A DNA stretch of 45,931 nt, from contig NZ_RFFG01000065.1 of assembly GCF_003696215.1 (NCBI RefSeq), positions 1 to 45,931 on the forward strand. Direction: 5' to 3'. The DNA is from Actinomadura harenae (GTDB taxonomy: Bacteria; Actinomycetota; Actinomycetes; Streptosporangiales; Streptosporangiaceae). The position numbers and the translations under genes were made by a program. Positions 14,989-22,178 of the stretch are shown piece after piece. The notes beneath the pieces are model-generated. The model was given only the letters and a program-made list of their open reading frames with translations, searched no databases and was not told where the DNA came from. Every line of letters begins with the position of its first letter. The stretch's first letter is position 1.

Positions 14989-16336
14989 TCTCGGACCCCA
15001 CGAAGGCGACCTCCTCGAACTGGAGGTCGGCAACGTCGCCAACGGCGGCTTCTGCGTGGCCCGGCACGAGGGCCGCGTGGTCTTCGTCCGGCACGCGCTT
15101 CCCGGCGAGCGGGTCCGGGCCCGGATCACCGAGGCGACCAAGCGGTTCCTGCGCGCGGACGCGGTGGAGATCATCACCGCGTCCGACGACCGCGTCGAGC
15201 CGCCCTGCCCGTTCGCCGGACCGGGCCGCTGCGGCGGCTGCGACTGGCAGCACGCGTCGCTGCCCGCCCAGCGCCGCCTGAAGGCCGCGGTCGTCGAGGA
15301 GCAGCTCGCCCGCGTCGCCGGGATCACCCGCACCGTCACGGTCGAGGAGGTCCCGTACCCGTTCGCGGGCGAGGACATGACGCCCCCGCCCGGCCTCGGC
15401 TGGCGCACCCGCGTCCAGTTCGCGGTCGAGAACGGCGTGCCCGGCCTGCGCCGGCACCGCTCGCACGACATCGAGCCGATCGACGAGTGCCTGATCGCGC
15501 ACCCGGGCGTCGAGATCATGGGCATCGAGACCAAGCGCTGGCAGGGCGTCAACAGCGTCGAGGGCATCACGTCCGCGGCGACCGGCGACCGGCTGGTGTC
15601 GGTCCGCGGCCCGCACCCGCGCCGCATGCGCATCCCGCGCCTGGAGGTCCCGGTGCGGCTCATGCGCGGCAAGCCCGAGGCGGGCACCACGCCCCCGTAC
15701 GTCCGCGAAGAGGTCCAGGGCCGGATGTTCCAGGTCTCCGGGTCCGGCTTCTGGCAGGTGCACCCGGGCGCGGCGCAGACCCTCGCCGCCGCCGTGATCG
15801 ACGCCCTGGAGCCCAAGCCCGGCGAGATCGCCCTCGACCTGTACTGCGGCGTCGGCCTGTTCAGCGCGTTCCTCGGCGAGCGGGTCGGCCGCGGCGGGCT
15901 GGTCGTCGGCGTCGAGTCGGACGGCCAGGCCGTCCGGGACGCCAAGTTCAACCTGCGCGACCTGCCGCAGGTCTCGTTCGAGCGCGGCCCGGTCGAGGAG
16001 GTCATCGCCGACCTGGAGTTCGGCCGCTCCGACGACTCGTCCGGCCGGACGCAGAACAAGCGCGCGACCGGCGGCCACCGCGGCGGCTCGCGCATGCGCG
16101 GCGCCGACGTCGTCGTCCTCGACCCGCCGCGCCAGGGCGCCGGCCGCGAGGTCGTCGACCGCGTCGCCGCCCTCACCGGACGCAAGATCGCCTACGTGTC
16201 CTGCGACCCGGCCACCCTGGCCCGCGACCTCGGCTACTTCTCCGAGCGCGGCTGGACCCTCGAGTCCTTCCGCGCCTTCGACGCCTTCCCGATGACCCAG
16301 CACGTGGAGTGCCTGGCCACCCTGGTCCGCGGCTAG
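14978..16336 (+). CDS. Class I SAM-dependent RNA methyltransferase, TrmA/RumA (m5U) family (Rv2689c-like)
   Basis: A 452-residue enzyme expected to methylate C5 of a uridine in tRNA or rRNA. An N-terminal TRAM-like domain (about 1-70) precedes an iron-sulfur site with Cys77, Cys85, Cys88 and Cys171, spaced as in RumA. The SAM-binding motif is LDLYCGVGLFSAFLGERVG. A catalytic block has VVVLDPPRQGAG, and the nucleophilic Cys409 is in SCDPATLARD. The GTG at 14978 is chosen because a TATCGT -10-like hexamer (14964-14969) ends 8 nt before it; the frame stays open to an ATG at 14942. The target base cannot be assigned from sequence. The gene follows the permease in the conserved actinobacterial order. 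Confidence 0.9.
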   Translation: MTADLGPHEGDLLELEVGNVANGGFCVARHEGRVVFVRHALPGERVRARITEATKRFLRADAVEIITASDDRVEPPCPFAGPGRCGGCDWQHASLPAQRRLKAAVVEEQLARVAGITRTVTVEEVPYPFAGEDMTPPPGLGWRTRVQFAVENGVPGLRRHRSHDIEPIDECLIAHPGVEIMGIETKRWQGVNSVEGITSAATGDRLVSVRGPHPRRMRIPRLEVPVRLMRGKPEAGTTPPYVREEVQGRMFQVSGSGFWQVHPGAAQTLAAAVIDALEPKPGEIALDLYCGVGLFSAFLGERVGRGGLVVGVESDGQAVRDAKFNLRDLPQVSFERGPVEEVIADLEFGRSDDSSGRTQNKRATGGHRGGSRMRGADVVVLDPPRQGAGREVVDRVAALTGRKIAYVSCDPATLARDLGYFSERGWTLESFRAFDAFPMTQHVECLATLVRG

Positions 16337-16794
16337 CCGCAGGGTGTCTGGGACGCGCTGACCGGACGCCAGTGCCGCTTCTTCGGGGCGTCGAACCGCA
16401 CCTGGAGGCACTGGCCGTCCGCGTCGGCGGTCGCGGCGGTCTTGGTGAACCGCCGCTGGAAGGTCTCGCCGCCCGCCTCGCACACGACGTGCGTGGCGAT
16501 CAGGTGGGTGAGGCTGAGGCACGCGACGGCGGTGGCGACGGTGGCGGTCGCCCGATGGCTCCCGATCTTGTGGGTCTCGGAGCGGTTGAGCGTGATCGTG
16601 CAGTTCCCGCCGCCGCAGCGTCCGCCGCCACCGGAGTCGCCGGTCGCCTTGCAGTCGGCGGCCGACGTCGCGACCAGGCACAGGACGCCGAGGAAGAGGG
16701 CGGGCAGGCGGCGTGAGCCGATGACGACCCGTGAACCCGTGGCGACCCGTGAACCCGTGCCGACCCGTGAACCCATGGCGAGGCGTGGACGCAT
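16333..16794 (-). CDS. Small secreted or membrane-tethered Cys-rich protein of unknown function
   Basis: A 153-residue protein with ATG at 16794 and a GGGGG ribosome-binding site 6 nt upstream. The first residues are a repeat (GSRVGT, GSRVAT, GSRVVI) encoded by an 18-bp tandem repeat. A hydrophobic segment LPALFLGVLCLVATSAA follows, consistent with a signal peptide carrying an unusually long basic N-region. The mature part has several Cys and a Gly-rich GGGGRCGGGNC stretch. The lipobox is not canonical because Asp precedes the Cys. Its stop shares the CTAG tetramer with the stop of the convergent methyltransferase gene. I recognise no family. Confidence 0.6.
   Translation of the reverse strand: MRPRLAMGSRVGTGSRVATGSRVVIGSRRLPALFLGVLCLVATSAADCKATGDSGGGGRCGGGNCTITLNRSETHKIGSHRATATVATAVACLSLTHLIATHVVCEAGGETFQRRFTKTAATADADGQCLQVRFDAPKKRHWRPVSASQTPCG
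16723..16776. repeat. Three 18-bp tandem repeats inside the small secreted-protein gene
   Basis: Units at 16723-16740, 16741-16758 and 16759-16776 differ at only one to three positions and encode six-residue repeats on the minus strand, directly before the hydrophobic segment. Because 18 is a multiple of 3, copy-number change would keep the frame. Confidence 0.8.
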
Positions 16795-16917
16795 GGCGAA
16801 CCCCCGTTCGGTCTCGCCACAACGGTAAGCCGGTGACCCGCTGAGGCCCAAGGTCCGCTTGTGGCCCGCGAGGGAATCCGCGCCCGGTGGCGCGGTCCGC
16901 CGCCGAATCGCCCGCGC

Positions 16918-17109
16918 TCAGTCGACATGAAAGACCTCCTCCACCGTCGTCCCGAAGTACCGGGCGATGGCGATGGCGAGTGGCAGGGACGGGTCGTACC
17001 GTCCCTGCTCGATCGCGTTCACCGTCTGCCGCGACACCCCGAGTTCGCGTCCGAGCCCGGCCTGCGACAATCCTTTGCCCGTCCGCAGCTCACGCACGTC
17101 GTTCCGCAC
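16918..17109 (-). CDS. Short XRE-family transcriptional regulator
   Basis: A 63-residue protein that is essentially one Cro/CI-type helix-turn-helix: RNDVRELRTGKGLSQAGLG, recognition helix VSRQTVNAIEQGRYDPS, then LAIAIARYFGTTVEEVFH. This is the compact type often paired with small membrane proteins. GTG 17109 is chosen because a promoter lies just upstream on this strand: TTGACA at 17145-17140, an 18-bp spacer, and TACTTT at 17121-17116 ending 6 nt before the GTG, so the transcript is probably leaderless. The frame stays open further upstream, but that would run through the promoter. A palindrome across the -35 and spacer suggests autoregulation. Confidence 0.85.
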   Translation of the reverse strand: MRNDVRELRTGKGLSQAGLGRELGVSRQTVNAIEQGRYDPSLPLAIAIARYFGTTVEEVFHVD

Positions 17110-17123
17110 ATAGGGAAAGTAGG

Positions 17124-17146
17124 CTTGACAGGGCGACGGTGTCAAG
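17124..17146. promoter_or_regulatory. Palindromic operator over the XRE promoter
   Basis: The perfect 7-bp inverted repeat CTTGACA (17124-17130) and TGTCAAG (17140-17146) has a 9-bp spacer. It contains the minus-strand -35 and most of the spacer of the promoter of the 63-residue regulator. A bound repressor would block that promoter, so autoregulation is the simplest reading. Confidence 0.55.
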
Positions 17147-17157
17147 TGTCCTTTACA

Positions 17158-17643
17158 TCACCAGCCGGCGGCGGCCAGCGCGGCGTTCAGGCGGGGGCCC
17201 ACGGCGTCCATGTCGGCGAGCCCGCCGATGTGGTCGAGCCCCTCGAACTCCAGGACGCCGAACCCGAGCTCCTCCAGCCGCGCGGTGTCGGCCCGGTTCC
17301 GCCGCGCGATCGCGCTGCCCCCGACCAGGTCGAACATCCGGCAGGACGGGGCGCCGTCCTCCGAGCCGAACCAGGTGACCTTCGGCCCGGTCTTCTTCGC
17401 GAGCGCCTCGGAGTCGTCCCGGCCGAGCCACTCCCGGTACATCAGGACGCCCAGCCAGTGCTCGGCGGCCTTCTCCGTCATCCCCGCCGTGAGGAGGCCC
17501 GCCCGCGCCCCCTCCACGTATCCGAGCCAGTAGTCACCACCGGACAGAAGGGGGAAACCGCCCACCATGAGCCCGGCGGCCCGCTCGGTCAGTGGAGCGA
17601 GGAACCCGTCCTCCGTCACCACGCTCGCCACGACATCCTCCAC
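17158..17643 (-). CDS. Alpha/beta hydrolase-like protein, apparently truncated at the N-terminus
   Basis: A 161-residue product starting at GTG 17643. The C-terminal half looks like the end of an alpha/beta hydrolase: a strand and acid region (KVTWFGSEDGA), then FEGLDHIGGLADMDAVGPRL, which fits the catalytic-histidine loop. The N-terminal part AAGLMVGGFPLL resembles what normally follows the nucleophile elbow, but no GxSxG motif and no preceding strands exist. About half the usual family length is missing, and the divergent XRE gene at 17693 leaves no room for it. A TAGGGT hexamer (17664-17659, minus strand) could still drive expression. It is either a decayed fragment or a re-purposed short protein; the family call is moderate. 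Confidence 0.55.
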   Translation of the reverse strand: MEDVVASVVTEDGFLAPLTERAAGLMVGGFPLLSGGDYWLGYVEGARAGLLTAGMTEKAAEHWLGVLMYREWLGRDDSEALAKKTGPKVTWFGSEDGAPSCRMFDLVGGSAIARRNRADTARLEELGFGVLEFEGLDHIGGLADMDAVGPRLNAALAAAGW

Positions 17644-17692
17644 GCGATGGGCGCCGCGACCCTACGCTGAGAAGGAGCCGTCGGGAGGTGTG

Positions 17693-18898
17693 ATGCACGA
17701 CGAGGAGACGATCGGGACGCGTCTGCGCAGGTTGCGGCGCTGGCGCGGGATGACCCTGGACCAGCTGGCGGGCCAGGCGGGCCTGTCCAAGTCCTTCCTG
17801 TCCATGGCCGAACGCGGCGTGCGGGCGGTCGACCGGCGCTCGCACATCGCGGCGCTCGCGGCGGCGCTGCGGGTGTCGGAGGCCGAGCTCGCCGGGGGCC
17901 CGCACCTGACGGCGGATCCCGTGCAGGCGGGCCCGCACGCCCTGATCCCGGCGCTCCGGATCGCCCTCACGGCGAACACCCTCACCGCCCCGGTCGCCGA
18001 GCGGGCGCGTCCGCTGCCCGACCTGACCGCGGAGGTGGGACGCATCGACCGCAGCGAGTACCGGCACTCGGAGGTCGCGGTGCGGCTGCCCGTGCTCATC
18101 GACGAGCTGCACGTCCACGCGTGCGCGGCCGACGAGCACGTGAGCCGGGAGGCGCTCGCCTCGCTGGTGGACGCGTTCCAGGCGGCCACGTTCACCAGCA
18201 AGGACCTCGGCTACGCCGACCTCGCCCACATCGCCGCGCTGCGTGCGGCCGAGGTGGCCGGGGTGCTGGACGACGCGGTCGACCAGGGCAAGGCCGACTC
18301 CCTGCGCGTCCACACTCTTCCCACCGGCTCGCGCGAGTTCCGGCTGACCATGGCCGAGCGGGCGGCGGACCGGCTGGAGCCCCACGCCGGAGACCCGCTG
18401 GGCCTTCAGGTCCTCGGCATGCTGACCCTCGCGGCGGCGCTGTCGGCGACCCTCGCGCACCGGTTCGACGTGGCCGCGCACTGGCTCGACGAGGCGTCCG
18501 CGCTCGCGTCGCGCGTGCCGGACGAACCGGGCCGGAACTGGGGCGCGTTCTCGTCCGCCAACGTCGCCGTCTGGCGGGTCGGCCTCGCGACCGAGCGCGG
18601 CGAGGGCGGCGGCGTCCTGCTCGACCTCGCGCGGGAGGTGGACGAGGACAGGATCGCCGCGCGCCCGGGACGGCATGCCACCTTCCTCGCCGACGTCGGC
18701 CGCGGCCTCGCCCGCGAGCGCGCGACGATGCGCGAGGCGCAGCGCTGGCTGCTGCGGGCCGAGACCCTCGCGCCGCACAAGATCCGCAACTCGTCCGCCG
18801 TCCGCGAGAGCGTGGCCACCATGCTCACCCGCGCCACCGTCGACGCCGGCGGCCGTGAGCTGCGCGGACTCGCGGCGCGCATGGGCGTGGCGCACTGA
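17693..18898 (+). CDS. XRE-family regulator with a long helical C-terminal sensor region
   Basis: A 401-residue protein with ATG 17693 and GGGAGG 4 nt upstream. Residues about 8-65 are a Cro/CI helix-turn-helix (IGTRLRRLRRWRGMTLDQLA, then KSFLSMAERGVRAVDRRSH). The remaining 330 residues are Ala/Leu-rich helices like the TPR-type C-terminal half of actinobacterial XRE regulators, which often sense a small molecule or protein. A TACGCT -10-like hexamer (17663-17668) overlaps the divergent -10 of the truncated hydrolase. The next gene downstream is a 70-residue protein of the type often found beside such regulators. Target genes are unknown. Confidence 0.85.
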   Translation: MHDEETIGTRLRRLRRWRGMTLDQLAGQAGLSKSFLSMAERGVRAVDRRSHIAALAAALRVSEAELAGGPHLTADPVQAGPHALIPALRIALTANTLTAPVAERARPLPDLTAEVGRIDRSEYRHSEVAVRLPVLIDELHVHACAADEHVSREALASLVDAFQAATFTSKDLGYADLAHIAALRAAEVAGVLDDAVDQGKADSLRVHTLPTGSREFRLTMAERAADRLEPHAGDPLGLQVLGMLTLAAALSATLAHRFDVAAHWLDEASALASRVPDEPGRNWGAFSSANVAVWRVGLATERGEGGGVLLDLAREVDEDRIAARPGRHATFLADVGRGLARERATMREAQRWLLRAETLAPHKIRNSSAVRESVATMLTRATVDAGGRELRGLAARMGVAH

Positions 18899-18948
18899 GT
18901 TCACACGGGTGAATCCCTGGCGTGTCCGCGCGCCTACCGTGCGTCGGT

Positions 18949-19161
18949 ATGAGCGGTGAGAAGCAGGAGGAGGCCCGGGCGGCGCTGCTGCGGGAGTTCC
19001 CCGGGTGGACGATCATCCAGGCGCGGGACACGGGGCGCTGGTGGGCGACGCGGGGGCCGGAGCCCGGAGAGCTCATCCAGGAGGGGCCGTCCGTCGCGGA
19101 GGACGACACCCCCGAAGGGCTGCGGCGGCAGCTGCGCGAGCTGGGGTTCGGCGGCGGCTGA
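18949..19161 (+). CDS. Small protein of 70 residues, unknown function
   Basis: The frame runs from ATG 18949 to 19161. A TACCGT hexamer (18935-18940) ends 8 nt before the ATG and there is no Shine-Dalgarno sequence, so translation is probably leaderless. The product is acidic and soluble: a helical start (SGEKQEEARAALLREFPGW), a Trp-rich beta segment TIIQARDTGRWWATR, and a short helix DTPEGLRRQLRELG. Its size and position after an XRE regulator recall the small partners of WhiJ-type regulators, but I do not see a DUF397 signature. Confidence 0.65.
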   Translation: MSGEKQEEARAALLREFPGWTIIQARDTGRWWATRGPEPGELIQEGPSVAEDDTPEGLRRQLRELGFGGG

Positions 19162-19185
19162 CCGGACGGCGCCCCGTCCCGCGGC

Positions 19186-19216
19186 TTGACCTCGACTTTG
19201 GTTGAGGTCCTAGCGT
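19186..19216 (+). promoter_or_regulatory. MerR-type promoter with 19-bp spacer and central dyad
   Basis: The -35 TTGACC (19186-19191) and -10 TAGCGT (19211-19216) are separated by 19 bp, longer than the usual 17. Between them lies a dyad with arms GACCTCGAC (19188-19196) and GTTGAGGTC (19201-19209), one mismatch, around TTTG. This is the hallmark of promoters activated by DNA untwisting by MerR-family regulators such as SoxR. No merR-like gene is in the window. Confidence 0.75.
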
Positions 19217-19246
19217 GATCGTCACCTGAGAGTTGAGGAGGCCATC

Positions 19247-20164
19247 ATGCGCGTCGCGGGATTCAGTCAGCCGGGCGGACCGGACGTTCTCACCATGCTG
19301 GACGTGCCGGCGCCGGAGGCCGGGCCGGGGGAGATCCGGGTCCGGGTGCGGGCGGCCGGGGTGCAGCCGTTCGACCTCGCCGTCCGGGAGGGCTGGACGC
19401 CCGGCTACCTGGACGCGCCGCCGTACCCGCGCGTCCCGGGCAACGAGTGGGCCGGCGTGGTCGACCAGGCGGGGGACGGCGTGACGGAGTTCGCGGCCGG
19501 TGACGAGGTGATGGGCAACTCCATCCTGGGCTCCTACGCCGAGTTCGTCGTCGTGCCCGTCGCGAACGCCGTGCGCAAGCCCGCCGGGATGCCGTGGGAG
19601 GTCGCCGGGGCGTTCCCCGCCGCCGTCATGACCCCGCACATCGCGCTCGACGACCTGCGCGTGGGGGAGGGCGACACCCTCCTGATCCACGCGGCCGCGG
19701 GGGGCGTCGGCGCGGTCGCCGTCCAGCTCGCGGTGATCGCGGGAGCCCGCGTGATCGGGACGGCCCGCGAGGAGAACCACGACTACCTGCGCTCGCTCGG
19801 CGCCGTCCCGGTGACGTACGGCGACGGCCTCGCCGACCGCGTCCGGGCCGCCGCACCGGACGGAGTCGACGCCGCCCTGGACGGCGCGGGCGGCCACGCG
19901 CTGGAGGTCTCGCTCGACCTGGTCAAGGACCGTGACCGGATCCTCACGCTGGTCGAGCACGGCCGCGCCGAGGAACTCGGCATCCGCGTGACCACGTTCT
20001 CCAAGCGCTCGATGGCGCGGGTCGCCGAGGTCGCCCGCCTCTACGAGGACGGGCGCCTGACCCTGAACATCAAGGGCGCCCACTCGTGGACGCGCGCCGC
20101 CGACGCGCACCGGCAGGTCGAGACCGGCCACGGCCGCGGCAAGGTCGTCCTGCTCATGGACTGA
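19247..20164 (+). CDS. NAD(P)H-dependent quinone oxidoreductase-like enzyme (zinc-independent MDR family)
   Basis: A 305-residue enzyme with GAGGAGG 7 nt before the ATG. The N-terminal GroES-like domain has GPGEIRVRVRAAGVQPFDLAV, and PRVPGNEWAGVV replaces the usual GHE zinc region. The Rossmann domain has AAAGGVGAVAVQLA, followed by a Tyr/Gly-rich substrate region and a C-terminal GKVVLLMD. Family members reduce quinones or alpha,beta-unsaturated carbonyls with NADPH. The MerR-type promoter directly upstream suggests induction by a reactive compound or redox signal. The exact substrate is not predictable. Confidence 0.88.
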   Translation: MRVAGFSQPGGPDVLTMLDVPAPEAGPGEIRVRVRAAGVQPFDLAVREGWTPGYLDAPPYPRVPGNEWAGVVDQAGDGVTEFAAGDEVMGNSILGSYAEFVVVPVANAVRKPAGMPWEVAGAFPAAVMTPHIALDDLRVGEGDTLLIHAAAGGVGAVAVQLAVIAGARVIGTAREENHDYLRSLGAVPVTYGDGLADRVRAAAPDGVDAALDGAGGHALEVSLDLVKDRDRILTLVEHGRAEELGIRVTTFSKRSMARVAEVARLYEDGRLTLNIKGAHSWTRAADAHRQVETGHGRGKVVLLMD

Positions 20165-20194
20165 CCCCACCAAAGGCGGGGGCGGAGCCGGGGG

Positions 20195-20220
20195 CGGCGG
20201 GCCGGTGGAACGGCCCGCCG
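20195..20220. terminator. Hairpin between convergent genes
   Basis: The arms CGGCGGGCC (20195-20203) and GGCCCGCCG (20212-20220) form a perfect 9-bp stem with an 8-base loop, followed by TTCG, between the oxidoreductase and serine-hydrolase genes. Confidence 0.6.
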
Positions 20221-20245
20221 TTCGCGACGCCCGCCATGTTCGTGC

Positions 20246-21370
20246 CTAGCGGGCGGCGTCCATGACGGCCGTGACCAGACCGGCGTTCTCCCGCGCCCCG
20301 CCACCGCCGCCGACCGCGAACCGCCGCCGGACGTAGCTGAAGGCGATCCCGGACGCCGGGTCGGCGAACGACTGGGTTCCGGTCGCCCCGGAATGCCCGA
20401 ACGAGGCCGCCCCGAGCTCCGGGTACCGGTGGGACTGCACCTCGAACCCGAGCGCGAAGTGGTTCGTCTCGCCCGTGACCAGGTCGGTCCCCGGGTCCTG
20501 GGGCCTCGTGAACTCGACGATCGTGTCGGCGGTGAGCAGCCCCGGCGTCGTGCCGTCGCCGATCGCGGCCGCGTACATGGCCGCGACGCCGCGCGCGCTG
20601 CCGACCCCGCCCGCCGACCCCGGGCCGAGCGCCCGCGTGTACCGGCTGTTGGCGAACCGGACGAGGAACTCGCCGTGGTCGTCCACCTGCGGCGCGGCCG
20701 CGTTGAACGCGACGCCGGTCAGGGTGTCGGCGGGGACGCGCCCGATGGGCTTCGCCGGCGGAAGAACCGGGATGTACCGGGACTCTTCCGATTCGGGAAG
20801 TCCGAAGAAGAAGTCCAGTCCGCGCGGCCCGCGGATCCGCTCCTCGTAGTGCTCGCGGATCGTCCGTCCCGTGGCGCGCACGACGACCTCGCCGGTCAGG
20901 GCCGCGATCACGAACGCGTGGTAGCCGTACGCCGTCCCGGGCTCCCAGAACGGACGCTGCCCGGCCAGCCGCGCGGCGAGCCGCCGGTCGTCCGCCAGCT
21001 CCTCGTCCGTGAACCCGCCGTCCACGCCGATCAGACCGGACCGGTGGGCGAGCAGGCCGCGCAGGGTCAGGCGCTCCTTGCCGAAGCCGCTGAACTCGGG
21101 CCAGATCTCGGAGACCGGCTGGTCCAGCTTGAGCGTCCCGTCCTGGACGAGCATCGCCACGACCAGGTGCGCCGCGCCCTTCGCCGTCGAGTACAGCGCC
21201 GTGACCGCGTTCTCGCCGTCCGGCGCGGCCCAGAGGTCCACCACCTTCCGGCCATCCTGGAACACGGCCAGCTGGGCGTCCGGATCGCCGTCCGGCCCGT
21301 TCACCGCCGCCGCGAACGCCGCGCGGACCCCGTCGAACCCGTCCGCGGCGAGCCCGTGCACGTCCCTCAT
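20246..21370 (-). CDS. Serine hydrolase of the beta-lactamase / EstB class C family
   Basis: A 374-residue soluble protein without a clear signal peptide, so probably an intracellular esterase-type enzyme rather than a secreted beta-lactamase. The catalytic SxxK motif is Ser61-Thr-Ala-Lys64 in LYSTAKGAAH. LRGLLAHRSGLIG follows, and the tyrosine motif is probably Tyr in GTAYGYHAF. The ending FGHSGATGTQSFADPASGIAF occupies the place of the third beta-lactamase motif. Its ATG overlaps the stop of the upstream monooxygenase-fold gene as ATGA, so the two are coupled. A shared promoter faces the marR gene. Confidence 0.9.
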   Translation of the reverse strand: MRDVHGLAADGFDGVRAAFAAAVNGPDGDPDAQLAVFQDGRKVVDLWAAPDGENAVTALYSTAKGAAHLVVAMLVQDGTLKLDQPVSEIWPEFSGFGKERLTLRGLLAHRSGLIGVDGGFTDEELADDRRLAARLAGQRPFWEPGTAYGYHAFVIAALTGEVVVRATGRTIREHYEERIRGPRGLDFFFGLPESEESRYIPVLPPAKPIGRVPADTLTGVAFNAAAPQVDDHGEFLVRFANSRYTRALGPGSAGGVGSARGVAAMYAAAIGDGTTPGLLTADTIVEFTRPQDPGTDLVTGETNHFALGFEVQSHRYPELGAASFGHSGATGTQSFADPASGIAFSYVRRRFAVGGGGGARENAGLVTAVMDAAR

Positions 21371-21639
21371 CGGAGCTCTCCCTGCTCGTCGCTCACCAGG
21401 CCGTCGATGGCCGCGAAGAACTCCGCGATGCCCGGACGGTTCGGACCCTTCTCCCGCGAGATCCGGAAGTCCTCGGCACTCCGCCACTCGACGATGTCCA
21501 GCCACTCGCCGCCGGGCAGCTCCACCAGCCGCGCGCCGAGGTACCCCGCGCGGTCCGCCTCGAAGTCCGCCAGCATCGCCGGACGGGCCGCGAGCAGCCG
21601 CTTCCTGTCGTGCGCCGTGAAACGGGTCAGTTCGATCAC
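21367..21639 (-). CDS. Antibiotic-biosynthesis-monooxygenase-fold (ABM) small protein
   Basis: A 90-residue protein with GTG start and AAGGAGG 8 nt upstream. The pattern (MIELTRFTAHD; a helix; LVELPGGEWLDIVEWRSAEDF; a helix with AEFFAAIDGLVSDEQGE) fits a ferredoxin-like ABM domain that dimerises into a barrel. Some members oxidise polyketides or degrade haem; many have no known substrate. It is first in an operon with the serine hydrolase, divergent from a MarR regulator whose probable operator lies in the 83-bp gap. Confidence 0.72.
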   Translation of the reverse strand: MIELTRFTAHDRKRLLAARPAMLADFEADRAGYLGARLVELPGGEWLDIVEWRSAEDFRISREKGPNRPGIAEFFAAIDGLVSDEQGELR

Positions 21640-21668
21640 CGTTCTCGCCTCCTTCTGCGAGACGGGAA

Positions 21669-21705
21669 GGTATAGTCACCTCCAGGTATAGTCAATAGAG
21701 GTGAC
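21669..21705. promoter_or_regulatory. Divergent operator/promoter between the ABM operon and marR
   Basis: The direct repeat GGTATAGTCA occurs at 21669-21678 and 21685-21694. The inverted repeat GTCACCTC (21675-21682) and GAGGTGAC (21698-21705) spans the same region. The TATAGT cores can act as -10 elements. A MarR dimer bound here could control both directions. Confidence 0.6.
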
Positions 21706-21722
21706 AATAATCGGAGGTGACC

Positions 21723-22163
21723 ATGTGGCGCGGTGAGCGCAAGCGCGCGGACCCGGACCTGGGCATCCTCACGGCCCGCCTGCTCTTCGGGATCCAGCGC
21801 GAACTCTTCGGCGTCCTCGCGGACCAGGGCTACGGTGACCTGCGCCCCCAGCACGGCGCCATCCTCGCCCACCTGGACGAGGACGGCACCCGCGCCACCG
21901 ACCTCGCGCAACGCTCCGGCCAGCACAAACAGGTCATCGGCAAGCTCGTCGACGAACTCGAGGCCCTCGGCTACGCCGAACGCCGCCCCGACCCGTCCGA
22001 CCGCCGCGCCAAGCTCGTCGTCCCGACCGACCGCGGCCTCGCCCAGATGCGCGACTCGGACGCCATCCTCGCCGCCATCGAGGCCCGCCACGCCGAGACC
22101 TTCGGCCCCGACGCGTACGCCGACTTCAAGCGCATCCTCTGCCTCCTCGTCGAGGCGCGGTGA
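21723..22163 (+). CDS. MarR-family transcriptional regulator
   Basis: A 146-residue winged-helix protein; ATG 21723 with GGAGG 5 nt upstream. The core is LRPQHGAILAHLDEDGTRATDLAQRSGQHKQVIGKLVDELEALGY followed by the wing AERRPDPSDRRAKLVVPTDRG, the classical MarR layout. It is divergent from the ABM/serine-hydrolase operon and probably represses that operon and itself through the repeats in the gap. The inducing ligand is unknown. Confidence 0.9.
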   Translation: MWRGERKRADPDLGILTARLLFGIQRELFGVLADQGYGDLRPQHGAILAHLDEDGTRATDLAQRSGQHKQVIGKLVDELEALGYAERRPDPSDRRAKLVVPTDRGLAQMRDSDAILAAIEARHAETFGPDAYADFKRILCLLVEAR

Positions 22164-22178
22164 CGGCCGTCTCCGTGG

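Noticed and set aside
16333..16794. Lipoprotein call for the small Cys-rich secreted protein
   Set aside because: The residue before the candidate Cys is Asp, which does not fit a lipobox.
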